This document shows positions 42,947 to 53,512 of a DNA stretch of 64,000 nt, in pieces. The notes beneath the pieces are model-generated. The model saw only the letters and a program-made list of their open reading frames with translations, made no database searches and was not told where the DNA came from. Source of the DNA: Ambrosia x helenae. Its lineage: Eukaryota > Streptophyta > Magnoliopsida > Asterales > Asteraceae. A program made the position numbers and the translations under genes. The first letter of the stretch is position 1; the number at the start of each line of letters is the position of its first letter. Location: contig JAUTDX010001433.1 of the NCBI GenBank assembly GCA_030844895.1, positions 1 through 64,000 of the forward strand. The letters are read 5' to 3'.

Positions 42947-45126
42947 AAAAACAAATAATAAACGAGTCCAGCCCAAACAGAGGTCTAGCTTGATAAGTAA
43001 CTTATGAGCTGAGCTCAAACGTTATATATAATGTAACATATTAGATAAATCCTATCAGTGGTGGTGGATAGAAGAGATGTTGGAATCATAAGAAATATTG
43101 ACCTCGATCAAAGCTCTATTACCTTATTAAGTACCAAAGTTAGGTAACATGATAATTTTATCATTTTTTTAAGATGGGATACCAAAGGTCTCATGTAAAA
43201 CTTTCCCATAATACCCAGTTATTGCATTACTCACTTGTACAATGTTATGAATACATCAATTAGTGACTCTCCACATATATGCATTTATAAATAACTCTTC
43301 ATATGTTTAACTCCTATATTTTTATTACTCTTGTATTTATGTAAGGGTATGACTCTCTATATATTTAACTCCTACATTTTTATTACTCTTGCGTTTATAT
43401 AAGGGCATATATAAAGAGGCATTTGTAACTTGAAGCACAAAAAAGGAGATAGAAACATAAGGTTCATTATAATTACTGACATTATCATTGTATTCACTAC
43501 TTGTAATTCATTATTTGCAATGAGTTACGTAGAGGTAAAAACAAGTCAACATTTTGTTAACAAACATTTAATTTCCAGATTGTATTTTATCAATGATTTC
43601 TTTTAGGTTCAAAGTGGTAAGATATATCTAAAACAACACAATTAAAGATATTAAATTTGTCATGACCCATTCAACAATACCAAAATACGTGACATGTGAA
43701 AGGCTTGACATTTTCAGAATATGCATTAAACTATTAATTATTTTTCTTTTTCACTGAATGAGCCCTGAAAAAGATGAACACATATTGATGTAGAAGAAAA
43801 TGAAAATGTATTTTTACCTTTTCTTTTTTGCATTCCATTTGCAATATTCATGCTTTATTAGTAGTTGGTACATTTTCCACAAAAGAGGAACCAGTTTCCA
43901 CTATAAATGAAAAGGATGTTGTGGACGAACATACATTTGTTTTGGAGATTTACATAAAAAAAAGTTAAGAAAAGAGTTGTTGCAATGTGAAGAGTTCTTT
44001 TGGCAGTTTAAGGTTGTTGAGCCTTTTGAAAATATACTAATAAATAATTTAATATGATATTTTATTGCATTCTATTTTCATTACGGTTGAAATCTTATTT
44101 TTAAAGTTGCATTTTGGCATGATAATCATGTTTGAGTTAATAAAGGTCTCAAGCTGTAGCCATGGTACGTAAGTAACTTTTAATTTTTAATTAATCAAAT
44201 TTTGTTTGCTAATGAATTGTTAATATTCGATAAACTTCTATTGTTACTCAAGTGTTGTGGCTGAAGTTAGACATGCCTTAATTAATGGGATGTCATTTTT
44301 ATTAATCACCTTAAACTGATAATTTATATATTAATTTATTTTATCGTTGGTTTTTATTTAAACCGTACGGCAATACGCAGATAAACCCACAAGTAACACT
44401 AACATGTTTTGCGTGAAATGTTATGGATGGGAAAAGAAGTCCACACTTAATGTGCTCGAGTAAAAGTAACACTAGCTAAGATGACTAGCTTTATGGAAGT
44501 CTCCACCTAAATATCTAAAAACAAATTAGTGAGTTAATATCCTATTATTTCAATAAGAATCTTCTTGACATCAGTCAGGAAACGACACCATCCACAACTA
44601 CAGTAACGAGCTTTTACAACGGCTAAATCCGACTCGAAAAAAAGAAGGCAAGTTGCAATGGCTTTGTTCCGACAAAAATAGGGAAGAGCATTTTGTATTA
44701 AATACTGAAAATACCGATACTTGTTTATTTTCGTTACCGATTAGATACCAAGTTTTGTTGAAAATCGGTATTAGTATTTTCAATTCGGTTTGATATCGGT
44801 ATTTAGTCGGTATTTTATTAAGACCTCTAGAAAACTAGAAAGCTGCTTCAAGTAATGCGTATATCGTGTCAAACATATTAAACTGCTAACCCTCAGCGGT
44901 TTTTTCTAAACCAAAGAGATTTTTTTACACCAATTGTTGTAGAAATCTTTATTTAAAGCACTTTTACAACGATTCCTATAGAATCACTATATTTAAATTG
45001 TACTTGATACATTATTTACCTGTATTTGATATATTAAAATAGTGGATACTTCAAATGAGAATAAAAGATTTTAGAAGAAGAATAAGAACAATTTTAATCT
45101 TATAGGAATCTTCCATTTATTAATAA
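42947..45126. other. Intergenic; one tandem duplication
   Basis: AT-rich. A 59-bp unit is duplicated at 43293-43409 (AACTCCTA(T/C)ATTTTTATTA then CTCTTG and TATAAGGGCATA in both). Near 44700-44820 copies of TACCGATA and TCGGTATT run in both orientations, like the arm arrays of the hAT-type elements, but I find no ends. Confidence 0.5.
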
Positions 45127-45782
45127 CTAGATTATACTCCGGGAACGTCTCTGGGTTGAAAAATCTAATATTACATATTAATTTTACATATGAAATAGAA
45201 TGATGCGCTTTACAGTTACATGCATGAAAACTTCGGGTAGCAGCTAACCTAAAACAATTAAAAATATATCTCCAATGTTAGCGTCTAACCTTAAACAATG
45301 TATAACTCTAACATTAATATCTAACCTAAAACAATGTATAACTCTAATGCTAACGCATGTTGAAAATAGAATTCATATTTACTGATTTGAACATAATTAG
45401 TGACTTGCCTATATATGATTAATGATTTACCTGAATAGTTTGTGTTTTTTTTTCCTGTTTGAACAAAACCCAACAAAAAAATAGTCGTTTTTTTTCTCCG
45501 TTTTTTATATAGCACTATGGTACTCGTTGGAAAGATAATAAAACGCTCGTTAATTTGGTGTAATTTTTTTCTTTAAAAAATCTAGTATATAAAAGATATT
45601 AACGTTTAAAAATTATGGGAGGAAACATAAGAGAGAAAAATCTAATTTTGTTTTTTAATTATTTTTTTTCCTAAAATATCTCAATGCCACATGGGATGAC
45701 ACATGACACACTCAAAGAGGAGAATGCCTCTTTGAATACCATGTCATTAAAATTGCTTTGGTTTATTATATGTATAGATAGA
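45127..45782 (-). mobile_element. Helitron, short nonautonomous
   Basis: Minus orientation. The 5' end is TCTATCTATACATATAATAA after A; the 3' end is the hairpin CCCAGAGACGTTCCCGGAG, then TATAATCTAG before T. It contains the block CACTATGGTACTCGTTGGAA shared with the Helitrons at 34069, 50382 and 53399. No ORF. Confidence 0.85.
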
Positions 45783-46645
45783 TGTTAAATAAACCGTTTA
45801 TTTATTGTTGTCCCCAAAGCTAGCTAGTTAAATACGGAGTAAAAGAAAACTCATAATTCATTAATTTCTAATATATATTCTTCAAACCAAACCTAATTTA
45901 CAATAAATGACAATTTCGATATGTGTAGGATTTATGTTGAATGAATTTCTATATGTGTAGGTTTAACGTATGATAATCTTGATATATGTAGGATAAATTA
46001 ATGTGTGATATTTTCGATATATTTACGATAAATTTTGATATGTATAGGATAAAGTGTTAATGATTAATTAATTTGAGAGATAATAATTAATATAAGATAG
46101 TTAAAGTATTTAATGTTTTACCATTATGTAATTTTTTTTTGTTCTCACATTAATGTCCTAACATTTCTTCTTTTTGTTCTCACTTTATTAACTATGTTGA
46201 TACGTCTTAATAGCTTTTAAAGTCCTAACGTGTCATATTATGTCTTATTCTAGACCTAAATGAGTTATAATGGATACTAATAAGTCATATTCTATACAAG
46301 TTATACCAACCAAACTAGCGACAAAGTCAATTAACTTGTTTTTCACAAAATTAAACGGTAGTTTTAGAAGAAAGGTGGGTTTGGGAGTTGGACACTGAAG
46401 AAGACTTCTCTATTAAACAAATGAAGAATGTATTAATAGTTATCTAATTCTTGATGGAGATAGCCAGATAGGGCTATGATCAGGTGGAATATAAGTGTTT
46501 GAGAAAAGTTAATATGATCATGCTTGGCGTGGCTTTAGATCGTCTCCCTATGAGGTCTAATTTGGATCTATGTGGTCTTGATGTTCCTTCGATCATGTTC
46601 ACATTTCAGTGTGGCGCCTAGGGTTTGTGGTGAGAGCAGTGGCGG
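45783..46645. other. Intergenic; weak tandem repeats
   Basis: Diverged copies of TTTCGATATGTGTAGGATAA occur between about 45912 and 46050. Nothing else is recognised. Confidence 0.5.
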
Positions 46646-46900
46646 CAGGGCCGGCCCTAGGGGTGGGCGAGCCGCACCCCTGGCCGAGGCCCGTTTTTAT
46701 CTAAGGCCTAAATTTGATTTTTTTTCTTTTTATACATTCTATATATAAATATAAATGATAATAACTATAAACAAAAAGGCCCTATGGTGCAGTGGTTAAT
46801 TCTGTTGCCTCATTGGCTTTGAGGTCGGAGTTCGATTCTTCTCTACCACATTCTTTCCAAATTTAAGTCCTTTTACATGTTTTTCACTATGGTCTTGTTT
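46646..46900 (+). mobile_element. hAT-type element remnant with a tRNA-like sequence
   Basis: Left end CAGGGCCGGCCCTAG matches the end style of the element at 11461-11750. A tRNA-like sequence begins 132 bp in, against 122 bp in the other element. The right terminal repeat is missing, probably lost before the Helitron at 47040. No ORF. Confidence 0.7.
46778..46849 (+). tRNA. tRNA-like sequence inside a hAT element, isotype uncertain
   Basis: GGCCCTATGGTGCAGTGGTT gives a D-arm, CCTCA-TTGGCTT-TGAGG a perfect 5-bp anticodon stem with a 7-base loop, and CGGAGTTCGATTCTTC a T-arm with the GTTCGATTC B box. The loop reads GGC as anticodon, unusual for a plant nuclear tRNA. The acceptor stem pairs only partly. 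Probably a pseudogene with an intact Pol III promoter. Confidence 0.65.
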
Positions 46901-47039
46901 TTTTATGTTTGTTTTACACTTTTACCAATGAATTAAATATTGATCTACAAATAAGTAGGGCTGTTAATAAAAATATTTATTAATATTTTATTTTATAACC
47001 TTTTTACTTCATTTTTTTATAACTAATTATTATTATTAA

Positions 47040-47499
47040 CTAGGATTCTATTACCCCGCGCTTTGCGGCGGGAGCTCATGTTGCGTTGAGGGTTTGATGG
47101 ACGTTAAAGACCGCGCGTCGCTGTGGGAGCTCCTGTTGCGTGGAGGGTTTCGTGGACATAAAAGATAATATTAAGTGATTATTATTCTCTCGTGGGCTTC
47201 AAAAAAATACCCACGGCTAAAAGCTAAAAGTTTGGTGGTCAAGGTTTGAAATCCTAAAAGGTAAAAGTTTGGCAAAAGTGCAATGGAAGTTTAAAAAAGT
47301 TGGGTGGTCAAAGTTTGAAATCTTAAAAGCTAAAAGTTTGGTGCTCAAAGTTTTAAATCCTAAAAACTAAAAGTTTGGTGATCAAATTGGAAGAAAATAA
47401 AGTTAAGCTAAAAGTTAGTTGCCAAAGTTTTAAATCTTAAAAGTTAAAAATTTGATGGTCAAACTAAAAGAAAATAAAGTTAACTTAGTGGCGAATAGA
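47040..47499 (-). mobile_element. Helitron of a second family (CCGCG hairpin)
   Basis: The 3' end on the minus strand is CCCGCCGCAAAGCGCGGGG, then TAATAGAATCCTAG before T. The 5' end is less certain; TCTATTCGCCACTAAG at 47499 fits, but a TC at 47631 is also possible. It contains the tandem repeats at 47215-47480 and no gene. Confidence 0.7.
47215..47480. repeat. Minisatellite, unit about 45-60 bp
   Basis: Five imperfect copies of AAAAGTTTGGTGGTCAAAGT followed by TTGAAATCCTAAAAG. Unit length varies because of internal insertions. Confidence 0.75.
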
Positions 47500-48016
47500 T
47501 ATATATAATTGTTAGAGGGAGAGAGCATCAAAAGCTACACCATATGCTTTCTGACTTGTGCAAAGTATGTGCAAAGTAAAAATAGGTGTGGCAATAGCAT
47601 ATTACTGTTCAACCGTCGCATTTTTATTAGATATATATAATATATTTAAATTCAAAATGATAATATCTTAATGATTTTTAGAATTAATTAACTTTATGAA
47701 AAAAAAATGTTTTCCTTAGAAGTTTAAAAAATGCATATCAATTTGTCAATGCGTCACCTGTTGTGCCCGTAAACCTCCATGTTTTTAACCGTTTAATATA
47801 ATGAGTACCAAAACCGACCAAGTTCTTGCTCGGGTTAACGTGCGGGATTGATTTTGTTTGGGTGTAAGGGCCTTTTTTTTCAACCCGTACAAAGCACTTG
47901 AATTCTTAGAACCGGCTTTAAGTGGCGGCGGCTTGGGTTTGGGATGGTTTAGAGCATTGGTGGAGAGCGGCAGTGTTATGGTTTCATGGTGGCGGCGGCA
48001 ACTAGGGTTGGGTTGT

Positions 48017-48400
48017 GGCTCTGATACCATATAAAATTCTAGCGGAAGCGTTTTGCATTTGGTTTAGGGTTGTTGGTTTGGCCTTGCGGCCGGAGGCCGC
48101 TTGGTTTCTAGCTGGCGACTTTCAAACCAGCTTGTGGATTTGTATAAGAAATAGAAATAGAAATGAAGGATGTTTGATAGATTGATATGTTTGGTACATC
48201 AAATGAGAAGATAACCTCTTTTATAAATACATGAAGGAAATACATAAAATAGGAAGTGACTAATCTTTGGGCACAAGACAAGGACCTAGTTATGAGAGGC
48301 ATAATGTAAGGATGACTTTGACTATAATAATAAGGTCCACTTTGACTATTTGACTAGTCAGGTTGTCATAATCTCCAATAGTTCGAGGTTTCCTTAAACA
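48017..48400 (-). mobile_element. Copia LTR with primer-binding site (5' end remnant)
   Basis: The minus strand has TGGTATCAGAGCC (48029-48017), complementary to the 3' end of initiator tRNA-Met, directly after an LTR-like region. That region has a TATA box, TATTTATAAAAGAGG, near 48220, and starts at TGTTTAAGGAAACC (48400). Beyond the primer site only about 240 bp of possible leader remain. Confidence 0.65.
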
Positions 48401-49543
48401 TTGTCTCATCTCTTTGGGTTTTTTTATAGCTCCTTGTTGGTAGCTTATTTATAAAATTTTGCTATTCCTCTATATGTTACTATAATAGTGCCATGATGCT
48501 AACAATCACGACACTACTTTGCTAACGTGCACCGCCCTTATTTCGCTAACATATATCAATACTTAAAAAAAAACATTTTCTTTACTTTTTTTAGTAAAAC
48601 TCCTTATTTAGTACCTGATAATTGTATCGTACCGGTATTTTCGGTACCGTTTCAATACCGCTATAGTTTATCAATGTGACACTATAAAGTCCATGGAAAA
48701 TAGAATTATATTGACAACAACGCATTTATTCAACAACTTTAGTATTTCTGTTTCAACAAGTGCGGAGTCTTAATCGCGTTTCACAGCGACGCACGGATAA
48801 ACCGCCTTCCACGGAAACGTGCGAGTAACTATGACTATAGTTTCCATAAAAAGAAGTATATTATAACCTTATTAAATATATGTGAAAATATTATAGGTTG
48901 TGCCTAACAAAATGATCCTGAAGTGTTATAAAATAATAAATTGTTACTTGTTTTTTATGTAATATTGTACTTCGACTAATGAGTCTAGGAAACATTACCC
49001 CATGACTTTTACCACATTTTGTCATGATACTTCACGATCTGGTCGCTAATCCATCACAGCGATTTCATGATGAATCGACCACATCTTGTTTCGAATAGTC
49101 ACGATTATGTTGGCAGTTAGTGACAAATCTAATCATGGATTTACGATGATATTGTGAACATATAATTCAGTGCGAATCAAGGTGAAAAATCATGAAAATT
49201 GTACTCATGCAATAGCGACAAATTTGATGACAAATTAAATCATGTACAATATGGTTAAAAAGCGGTGAAAAATAATGAAATCATACTCTCTAACAAAATT
49301 ATGATAAATTTTGCGACAAAATCATGACAAACAGTATGATGTGGGTCATGGTGTATGGTTTCTAATTAAAAAGGTGTATAATTCCGAAATACCTCTAACT
49401 AACTAGCTAGCATGGTTTAAATTCTCCATTTCACATGCTTGACTTTTTTAAAAGTCAAATTAAAAGCTATACCCACATGATACAAAAGTTTCTTGCTTTT
49501 CCTATACGGAGAGTGTGTTTTACTGATTGCGGCAACACGTCTC
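48401..49543. other. No gene recognised
   Basis: AT-rich. CGGTATTTTCGGTACCG motifs near 48625-48665 look like a fragment of an inverted-array element. Nothing else is supported. Confidence 0.5.
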
Positions 49544-49546
49544 TAA

Positions 49547-50256
49547 GGAGGGAAGGGGCACTCCACTAAAAAAGTTTTCACTTCAATGAATTCTACCAAT
49601 CATACACTGCCACATCACTTCACTGATTTCCTTCACTGAATACTTTTTTGAAGGCAACACTCCATTGATTCTTTACCATCAATTATTTTCACACAAAATA
49701 ATAATAATAATAATAATAAAACAAAGAAGGAAACAAAGTCATTTTATAAAATAATAATAATAAAACAAAGAAGGCCACCTCCTTCTATCCATTTCACACC
49801 TACCTTCTTCACATATCACGTTATTATTTTTGCAGGTTCTTCACGGTTACACACAATTTTCCATACCCTTCCTCTTTCCTTTGTATCACTTCTCAATCAT
49901 ACAGAAATTCACATTTTCCATACCCTTCCTCTTTCCTTTGTCTACACAAAAATTGCAGCCCGATGACATTAACATCCGGCTCAGCGGCAACAGCAGCAGT
50001 GACGGAGACTGTGAAGTCCTACGACAGCGGGGTTAGTGACGGAGACTGTAACAATTTTAATCTTTAAGACTTTATTGAAGTAAAGAAAGAAGAATTAATT
50101 AATTTTGTGTGAATGTTTGTGCCACAGTCCGTTAACCTGCATGGTAACTAGAACCCGAATTTGGTTCACGGGACCACTACCAGCATGGGTGGCGGTGGTG
50201 TTACCGTGCTGGTAATGGGGTACCCGTGACCAATTCTGATAGCGCCCCGTCCCCCC
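49547..50256. mobile_element. PIF/Harbinger-type nonautonomous element (710 bp)
   Basis: TAA flanks it at 49544-49546 and 50257-50259. Ends GGAGGGAAGGGGCAC and the complement of GGGGGGACGGGGCGC are inverted repeats of the style seen at 6579 and 11782. The right part contains a strong hairpin at 50161-50233. A possible ATG frame at 49830-50036 has no recognisable features. Confidence 0.7.
50161..50233. repeat. Long hairpin near the end of the Harbinger-type element
   Basis: Left arm TTGGTTCACGGGACCACTAC then CAGCA pairs with right arm TGCTGGTAATGGGGTACCCG then TGACCAA, with about 22 bases of loop. A few bulges only. It is probably the inner part of the terminal repeat. Confidence 0.7.
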
Positions 50257-50302
50257 TAATAATTTCGTGTATATGAATTTTTTTTATGTTAGTAGTAGTA
50301 GT

Positions 50303-50303
50303 T

Positions 50304-50343
<40 letters not shown>

Positions 50344-50381
50344 TACTATTACTATTATTATTATTACTATTATTACTACTA
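50303..50381. repeat. (ATT)n and related trinucleotide repeats
   Basis: Uninterrupted ATT units followed by ACT/ATT mixtures, ending exactly at the 3' border of the Helitron. Confidence 0.9.
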
Positions 50382-50810
50382 CTAGAATATACTCTGGGAG
50401 CGTCCCGAGGTTGAGAAATTTAATATGACACATCAATTTTACATATGAAATAGACTGATGTATAACTCTAATAACTTAAAACAATGTACAACTCCAATGC
50501 TAATACCTAACCTAAACCAATGTAGAACTCCAATGTAACTATGATATTAACACATTGTACAACTTTAACATACTAATATTGATACCTAACCTAAAACAAT
50601 GTATAACTCTATTAACCTATTCGGCTATGGTTGAAAATAGATATCATATTCACTAGTTTGAACATAATTAATGACTTGCCTAAACATGATTAATGAATTA
50701 CCTAAATACGTGTTTTTTTTTCCTATATGAACAATACCCCACAAAAAATACTCGTTTTTTCCTCCCTTTTTTATATAGCACTATGGTACTCGTTGGAAAG
50801 ATAATAAAAC

Positions 50811-51052
50811 TGATGCAGTTTCGGAAGCGCATCAAATGGCTCAAGAACAATTAGCTAACAAAGACATGAAATTGAACCAAAGGTTCCAAGAACAATGTTC
50901 TTATTTTATAAATCAACCAAAAACTGAATAATAATAAAACCTAGACCCCATTATATAGTTGGGAATTACAAGTAAAATAGGAAACTAATAAAAGATAAAA
51001 ATAGGAAATTCAAAATTTAAATAAATAAAAGATAACGGATGCTCCTGCATCA
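50811..51052 (-). repeat. 3' LTR of the compact element
   Basis: 242 bp, TGATGCAG to CTGCATCA in both senses. Differs from the other LTR at one position (about 50879). It contains the end of the long ORF (stop at 50985). Confidence 0.95.
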
Positions 51053-52175
51053 TACTCCCTGTCTTCGAAAAAAACTCGTCCTCGAGTTTTGCCTTCAGAT
51101 CAAAGCCACCTGGATCAAAAGGAACATCAAACCGATTGCCATTTATTATTATCACGGCCTGCCTCAACAACTTAACTTCACGAATCGTCTCACCCCACTC
51201 TAGGCTTGTACCGCCTTCATTTTCTAGTGGCTTGAAATAATGCAATGGAAACAAATTCGCATCGTCAGGAAATCCTCCAACATTAAACAAATTCTCCGTT
51301 GTTCCATTCATCCCACGTGAGCTATAATTGTGCCACATGTATCCACCAAAATCAACCATATCTTGTGCATCTTTAATATATTTTCCCTTATTTTTAATAG
51401 TCAAACTATTAACATCATTGTCGGCAAGTGCACCAAAGTTTTTAGAAAGCTCAATCTTGTCTCCATTTTTAAAATTTGAATTCCATGTATATCCCACTTT
51501 TGGCGAGTAATTAATTGATTCTCCCATACTTGTCGGCAAAGTGATGGGACCTCCTAAGAACGATTCTTCACAACCAGTAGCAACCCAATACTTACCAGAA
51601 ACTAATTGGACCGACTGAAAGCGTGAAGCCATTAATGTGGGAATTGTATGCACGGTTGACCAACTCGTGGATGCTTCTTTATTCAAAATACATTGGTCAG
51701 CCCCCGGAGCTTCCAACATACATGATAACAACCTTGATTTGTCGAACAAGGGGTTGGCTGGAATATTACAAAACACATTACCGTGTTCTACCACTCTAAC
51801 ACCTTCAACATTACGACTTTTCAAACCTGATTTATCACCCGGTAACTTCCAATAACCACCTGTAACCCAAGAATACCACTCATCATCCTCGTATTCATCG
51901 AAACAAGGAGGTGACAGATAGATAACACTACAATTGCCTGGATACTCCTCCTTCCCACAGTTCTCATCCCGGATGAAAGCCTCTGAGTCGGTTTCCAGAA
52001 ACTTGTAACCATCGTAGAATTCAGGATGCTCCTCTTTCCCAATGATCTCATCCCAGATGACATCTCTTGAGTCAGTTTCCTGGATCTTACGATCTTGCGA
52101 ATCGAACATGATTTTATCGTTGCCTCGGTCGGCGATTCGACGATAAAAAACATAGTTCGCTTCACACAGAGCCAT
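50985..52175 (-). CDS. 396-aa ORF of unknown function in the compact LTR element
   Basis: Starts MALCEANYVFYRRIADRG, just downstream of the primer site; this is the first ATG outside the LTR (the frame itself stays open into the LTR). Residues 33-60 and 61-88 are a diverged 28-residue repeat (ETDS...GKEEHP / ETDS...GKEEYP). An acidic, Trp/Tyr-rich segment follows (DEYEDDEWYSWVTGGYW). The body has no CCHC knuckle, DTG, YxDD or integrase motif and no predicted membrane segment. The final part, DLKAKLEDEFFSKTGSMM, resembles the extreme C terminus of some Gypsy polyproteins, and the last 22 residues are encoded by the LTR. The frame is completely open. It may be a captured cDNA, a novel accessory protein, or noncoding RNA with a chance ORF. 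I do not recognise it. Confidence 0.7.
   Translation of the reverse strand: MALCEANYVFYRRIADRGNDKIMFDSQDRKIQETDSRDVIWDEIIGKEEHPEFYDGYKFLETDSEAFIRDENCGKEEYPGNCSVIYLSPPCFDEYEDDEWYSWVTGGYWKLPGDKSGLKSRNVEGVRVVEHGNVFCNIPANPLFDKSRLLSCMLEAPGADQCILNKEASTSWSTVHTIPTLMASRFQSVQLVSGKYWVATGCEESFLGGPITLPTSMGESINYSPKVGYTWNSNFKNGDKIELSKNFGALADNDVNSLTIKNKGKYIKDAQDMVDFGGYMWHNYSSRGMNGTTENLFNVGGFPDDANLFPLHYFKPLENEGGTSLEWGETIREVKLLRQAVIIINGNRFDVPFDPGGFDLKAKLEDEFFSKTGSMMQEHPLSFIYLNFEFPIFIFY
51053..51068 (-). promoter_or_regulatory. Polypurine tract
   Basis: CGAAGACAGGGAGTA on the minus strand, immediately before the 3' LTR. Purine-rich except for the C bases and the final T; serves as plus-strand primer. Confidence 0.8.
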
Positions 52176-52187
52176 TTGAAAACCAAA

Positions 52188-52199
52188 GCTCTGATACCA
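52188..52199 (-). promoter_or_regulatory. Primer-binding site (initiator tRNA-Met)
   Basis: TGGTATCAGAGC, two bases after the end of the 5' LTR on the minus strand. It is the standard Met primer site of plant LTR retrotransposons and sets the orientation of the element. Confidence 0.93.
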
Positions 52200-52201
52200 A
52201 C

Positions 52202-52443
52202 TGATGCAGTTTCGGAAGCGCATCAAATGGCTCAAGAACAATTAGCTAACAAAGACATGAAATTGAACCTAAGGTTCCAAGAACAATGTTCTTATTTTAT
52301 AAATCAACCAAAAACTGAATAATAATAAAACCTAGACCCCATTATATAGTTGGGAATTACAAGTAAAATAGGAAACTAATAAAAGATAAAAATAGGAAAT
52401 TCAAAATTTAAATAAATAAAAGATAACGGATGCTCCTGCATCA
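52202..52443 (-). repeat. 5' LTR of the compact element
   Basis: 242 bp and nearly identical to 50811-51052. On the minus strand CAACTATATAATGG (near 52346) is a plausible TATA box that would drive the ORF. Confidence 0.95.
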
Positions 52444-52656
52444 AAAACGCTCGTTAATTTGGTGTAATTTTTTTCTTTAAAAAATCTTGTAGATAAAAGA
52501 TATTAATATTTAAAAATTATAGGAGGAAACATGAGAGAGAAAAATCCAATTTGTTTATAAACATTTTTTTTCCTAAAATTACTTAATGCCACATAGCATC
52601 TTACATGGGACTATCAAGGGATAGAATAACTATATGAGTGCCATGTATGATTTGAC

Positions 52657-53349
52657 TAGGGGTGTTCAAATTCGATTCAGATTCGAAAAATTTGAAATTC
52701 GAACTAGTTCGATTCGATTACCAAAAATTCGATTCGATTATTAAGAATTCGATCGAATTCGAGTCCAGTAAATCGAATACGAATCGAATACGAATTTATG
52801 ATTTTAAATTCGATTCGATTCGAAATTCGAATAAAAACTGTACATGCAAATTTTTTAAATATATATACACACATACACATTATTATATACATAATATACA
52901 CGTTGAAAAAAAGAACTTCTAAATTTTGGTCAAAATCTAGAAATTCATAGTCTCTACAACTTTTACCATAACCATATTTTACATATTTACCTTATACATC
53001 ATAAAACTCTAACAAACTATTCTCTTTACTATTTTTACTATTCCCGTTTTTGACATATTGTTGTTTATCAATTTTATAGATTTGTATTTTATATGATAAA
53101 AATAATGAGTTTATATTAGTTTTAAACCTAAATATACACAATTTATTATTTATGGTAAACTTGAACTAAATCGAATTTATTCGAATTCGATTCGAATTCG
53201 AGTTTCTTATTCGAATCGAATAGGAATCGAATAAATTGAATTTTACGCGAATACGAATCGAATACGAATTCAGGAAAAAATATTAAAAATTCGAGAAATT
53301 CGATTCGAATAATTCAAAAATTCGTTATTCAATTCGTTGAACACCCCTA
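52657..53349. mobile_element. hAT-type element with TTCGAATCGAA arrays
   Basis: Perfect 8-bp duplication GATTTGAC (52649-52656, 53350-53357). Ends TAGGGGTGTTCAA and TTGAACACCCCTA are perfect inverted repeats. Both arms consist of ATTCGATTCGAAT-type motifs in both orientations, with an AT-rich unique centre (about 52850-53160). No transposase. It lies inside the Helitron at 50382-53377. Confidence 0.92.
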
Positions 53350-53512
53350 GATTTGACGCTTTCAATTATATAATAGATTATTATTATTATTATTATAACT
53401 AGTTTATTCTTTGAAAGTTTCCCGACATAGACAAATCTAATACGAAGTGATAAAATGTGTACCAAAAAAGAAATAGGCCGTTTTCAGGTTTTTTTGTAAA
53501 CGATCAACACTC

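Larger units (their letters stand above)
50811..52443 (-). mobile_element. Compact LTR retrotransposon with a 396-aa orphan ORF
   Basis: Two 242-bp LTRs with one mismatch, flanked by AAAAC on both sides (50806-50810, 52444-52448). Each LTR starts TGATGCAG and ends CTGCATCA. In minus orientation the primer-binding site TGGTATCAGAGC follows the 5' LTR and a purine tract precedes the 3' LTR, so all cis signals for reverse transcription are present. The 1149-bp interior has no gag, protease, RT or integrase; it is one long ORF. Very young by LTR identity and moved in trans by a partner element. Confidence 0.95.
50382..53377 (-). mobile_element. Helitron, split by an LTR element and a hAT-type element
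   Basis: Minus orientation. The 5' end is TCTATTATATAATTGAAAGC after A (53377); the 3' end is the hairpin CCTCGGGACGCTCCCAGAG, then TATATTCTAG before T. Its body continues across the LTR element (AAAAC repeated on both sides) and across the hAT-type element (GATTTGAC repeated). Without these inserts it is about 660 bp and matches the Helitron at 45127-45782 closely. Confidence 0.85.

Noticed and set aside
47215..47480. Possible CRISPR-like spaced repeats
   Set aside because: Units are imperfect, contiguous and of variable length in a plant Helitron; not a CRISPR array.
51821..52186. 121-codon minus-strand ORF overlapping the orphan ORF
   Set aside because: It is a shifted-frame shadow of the 396-codon frame and shows no feature of its own.
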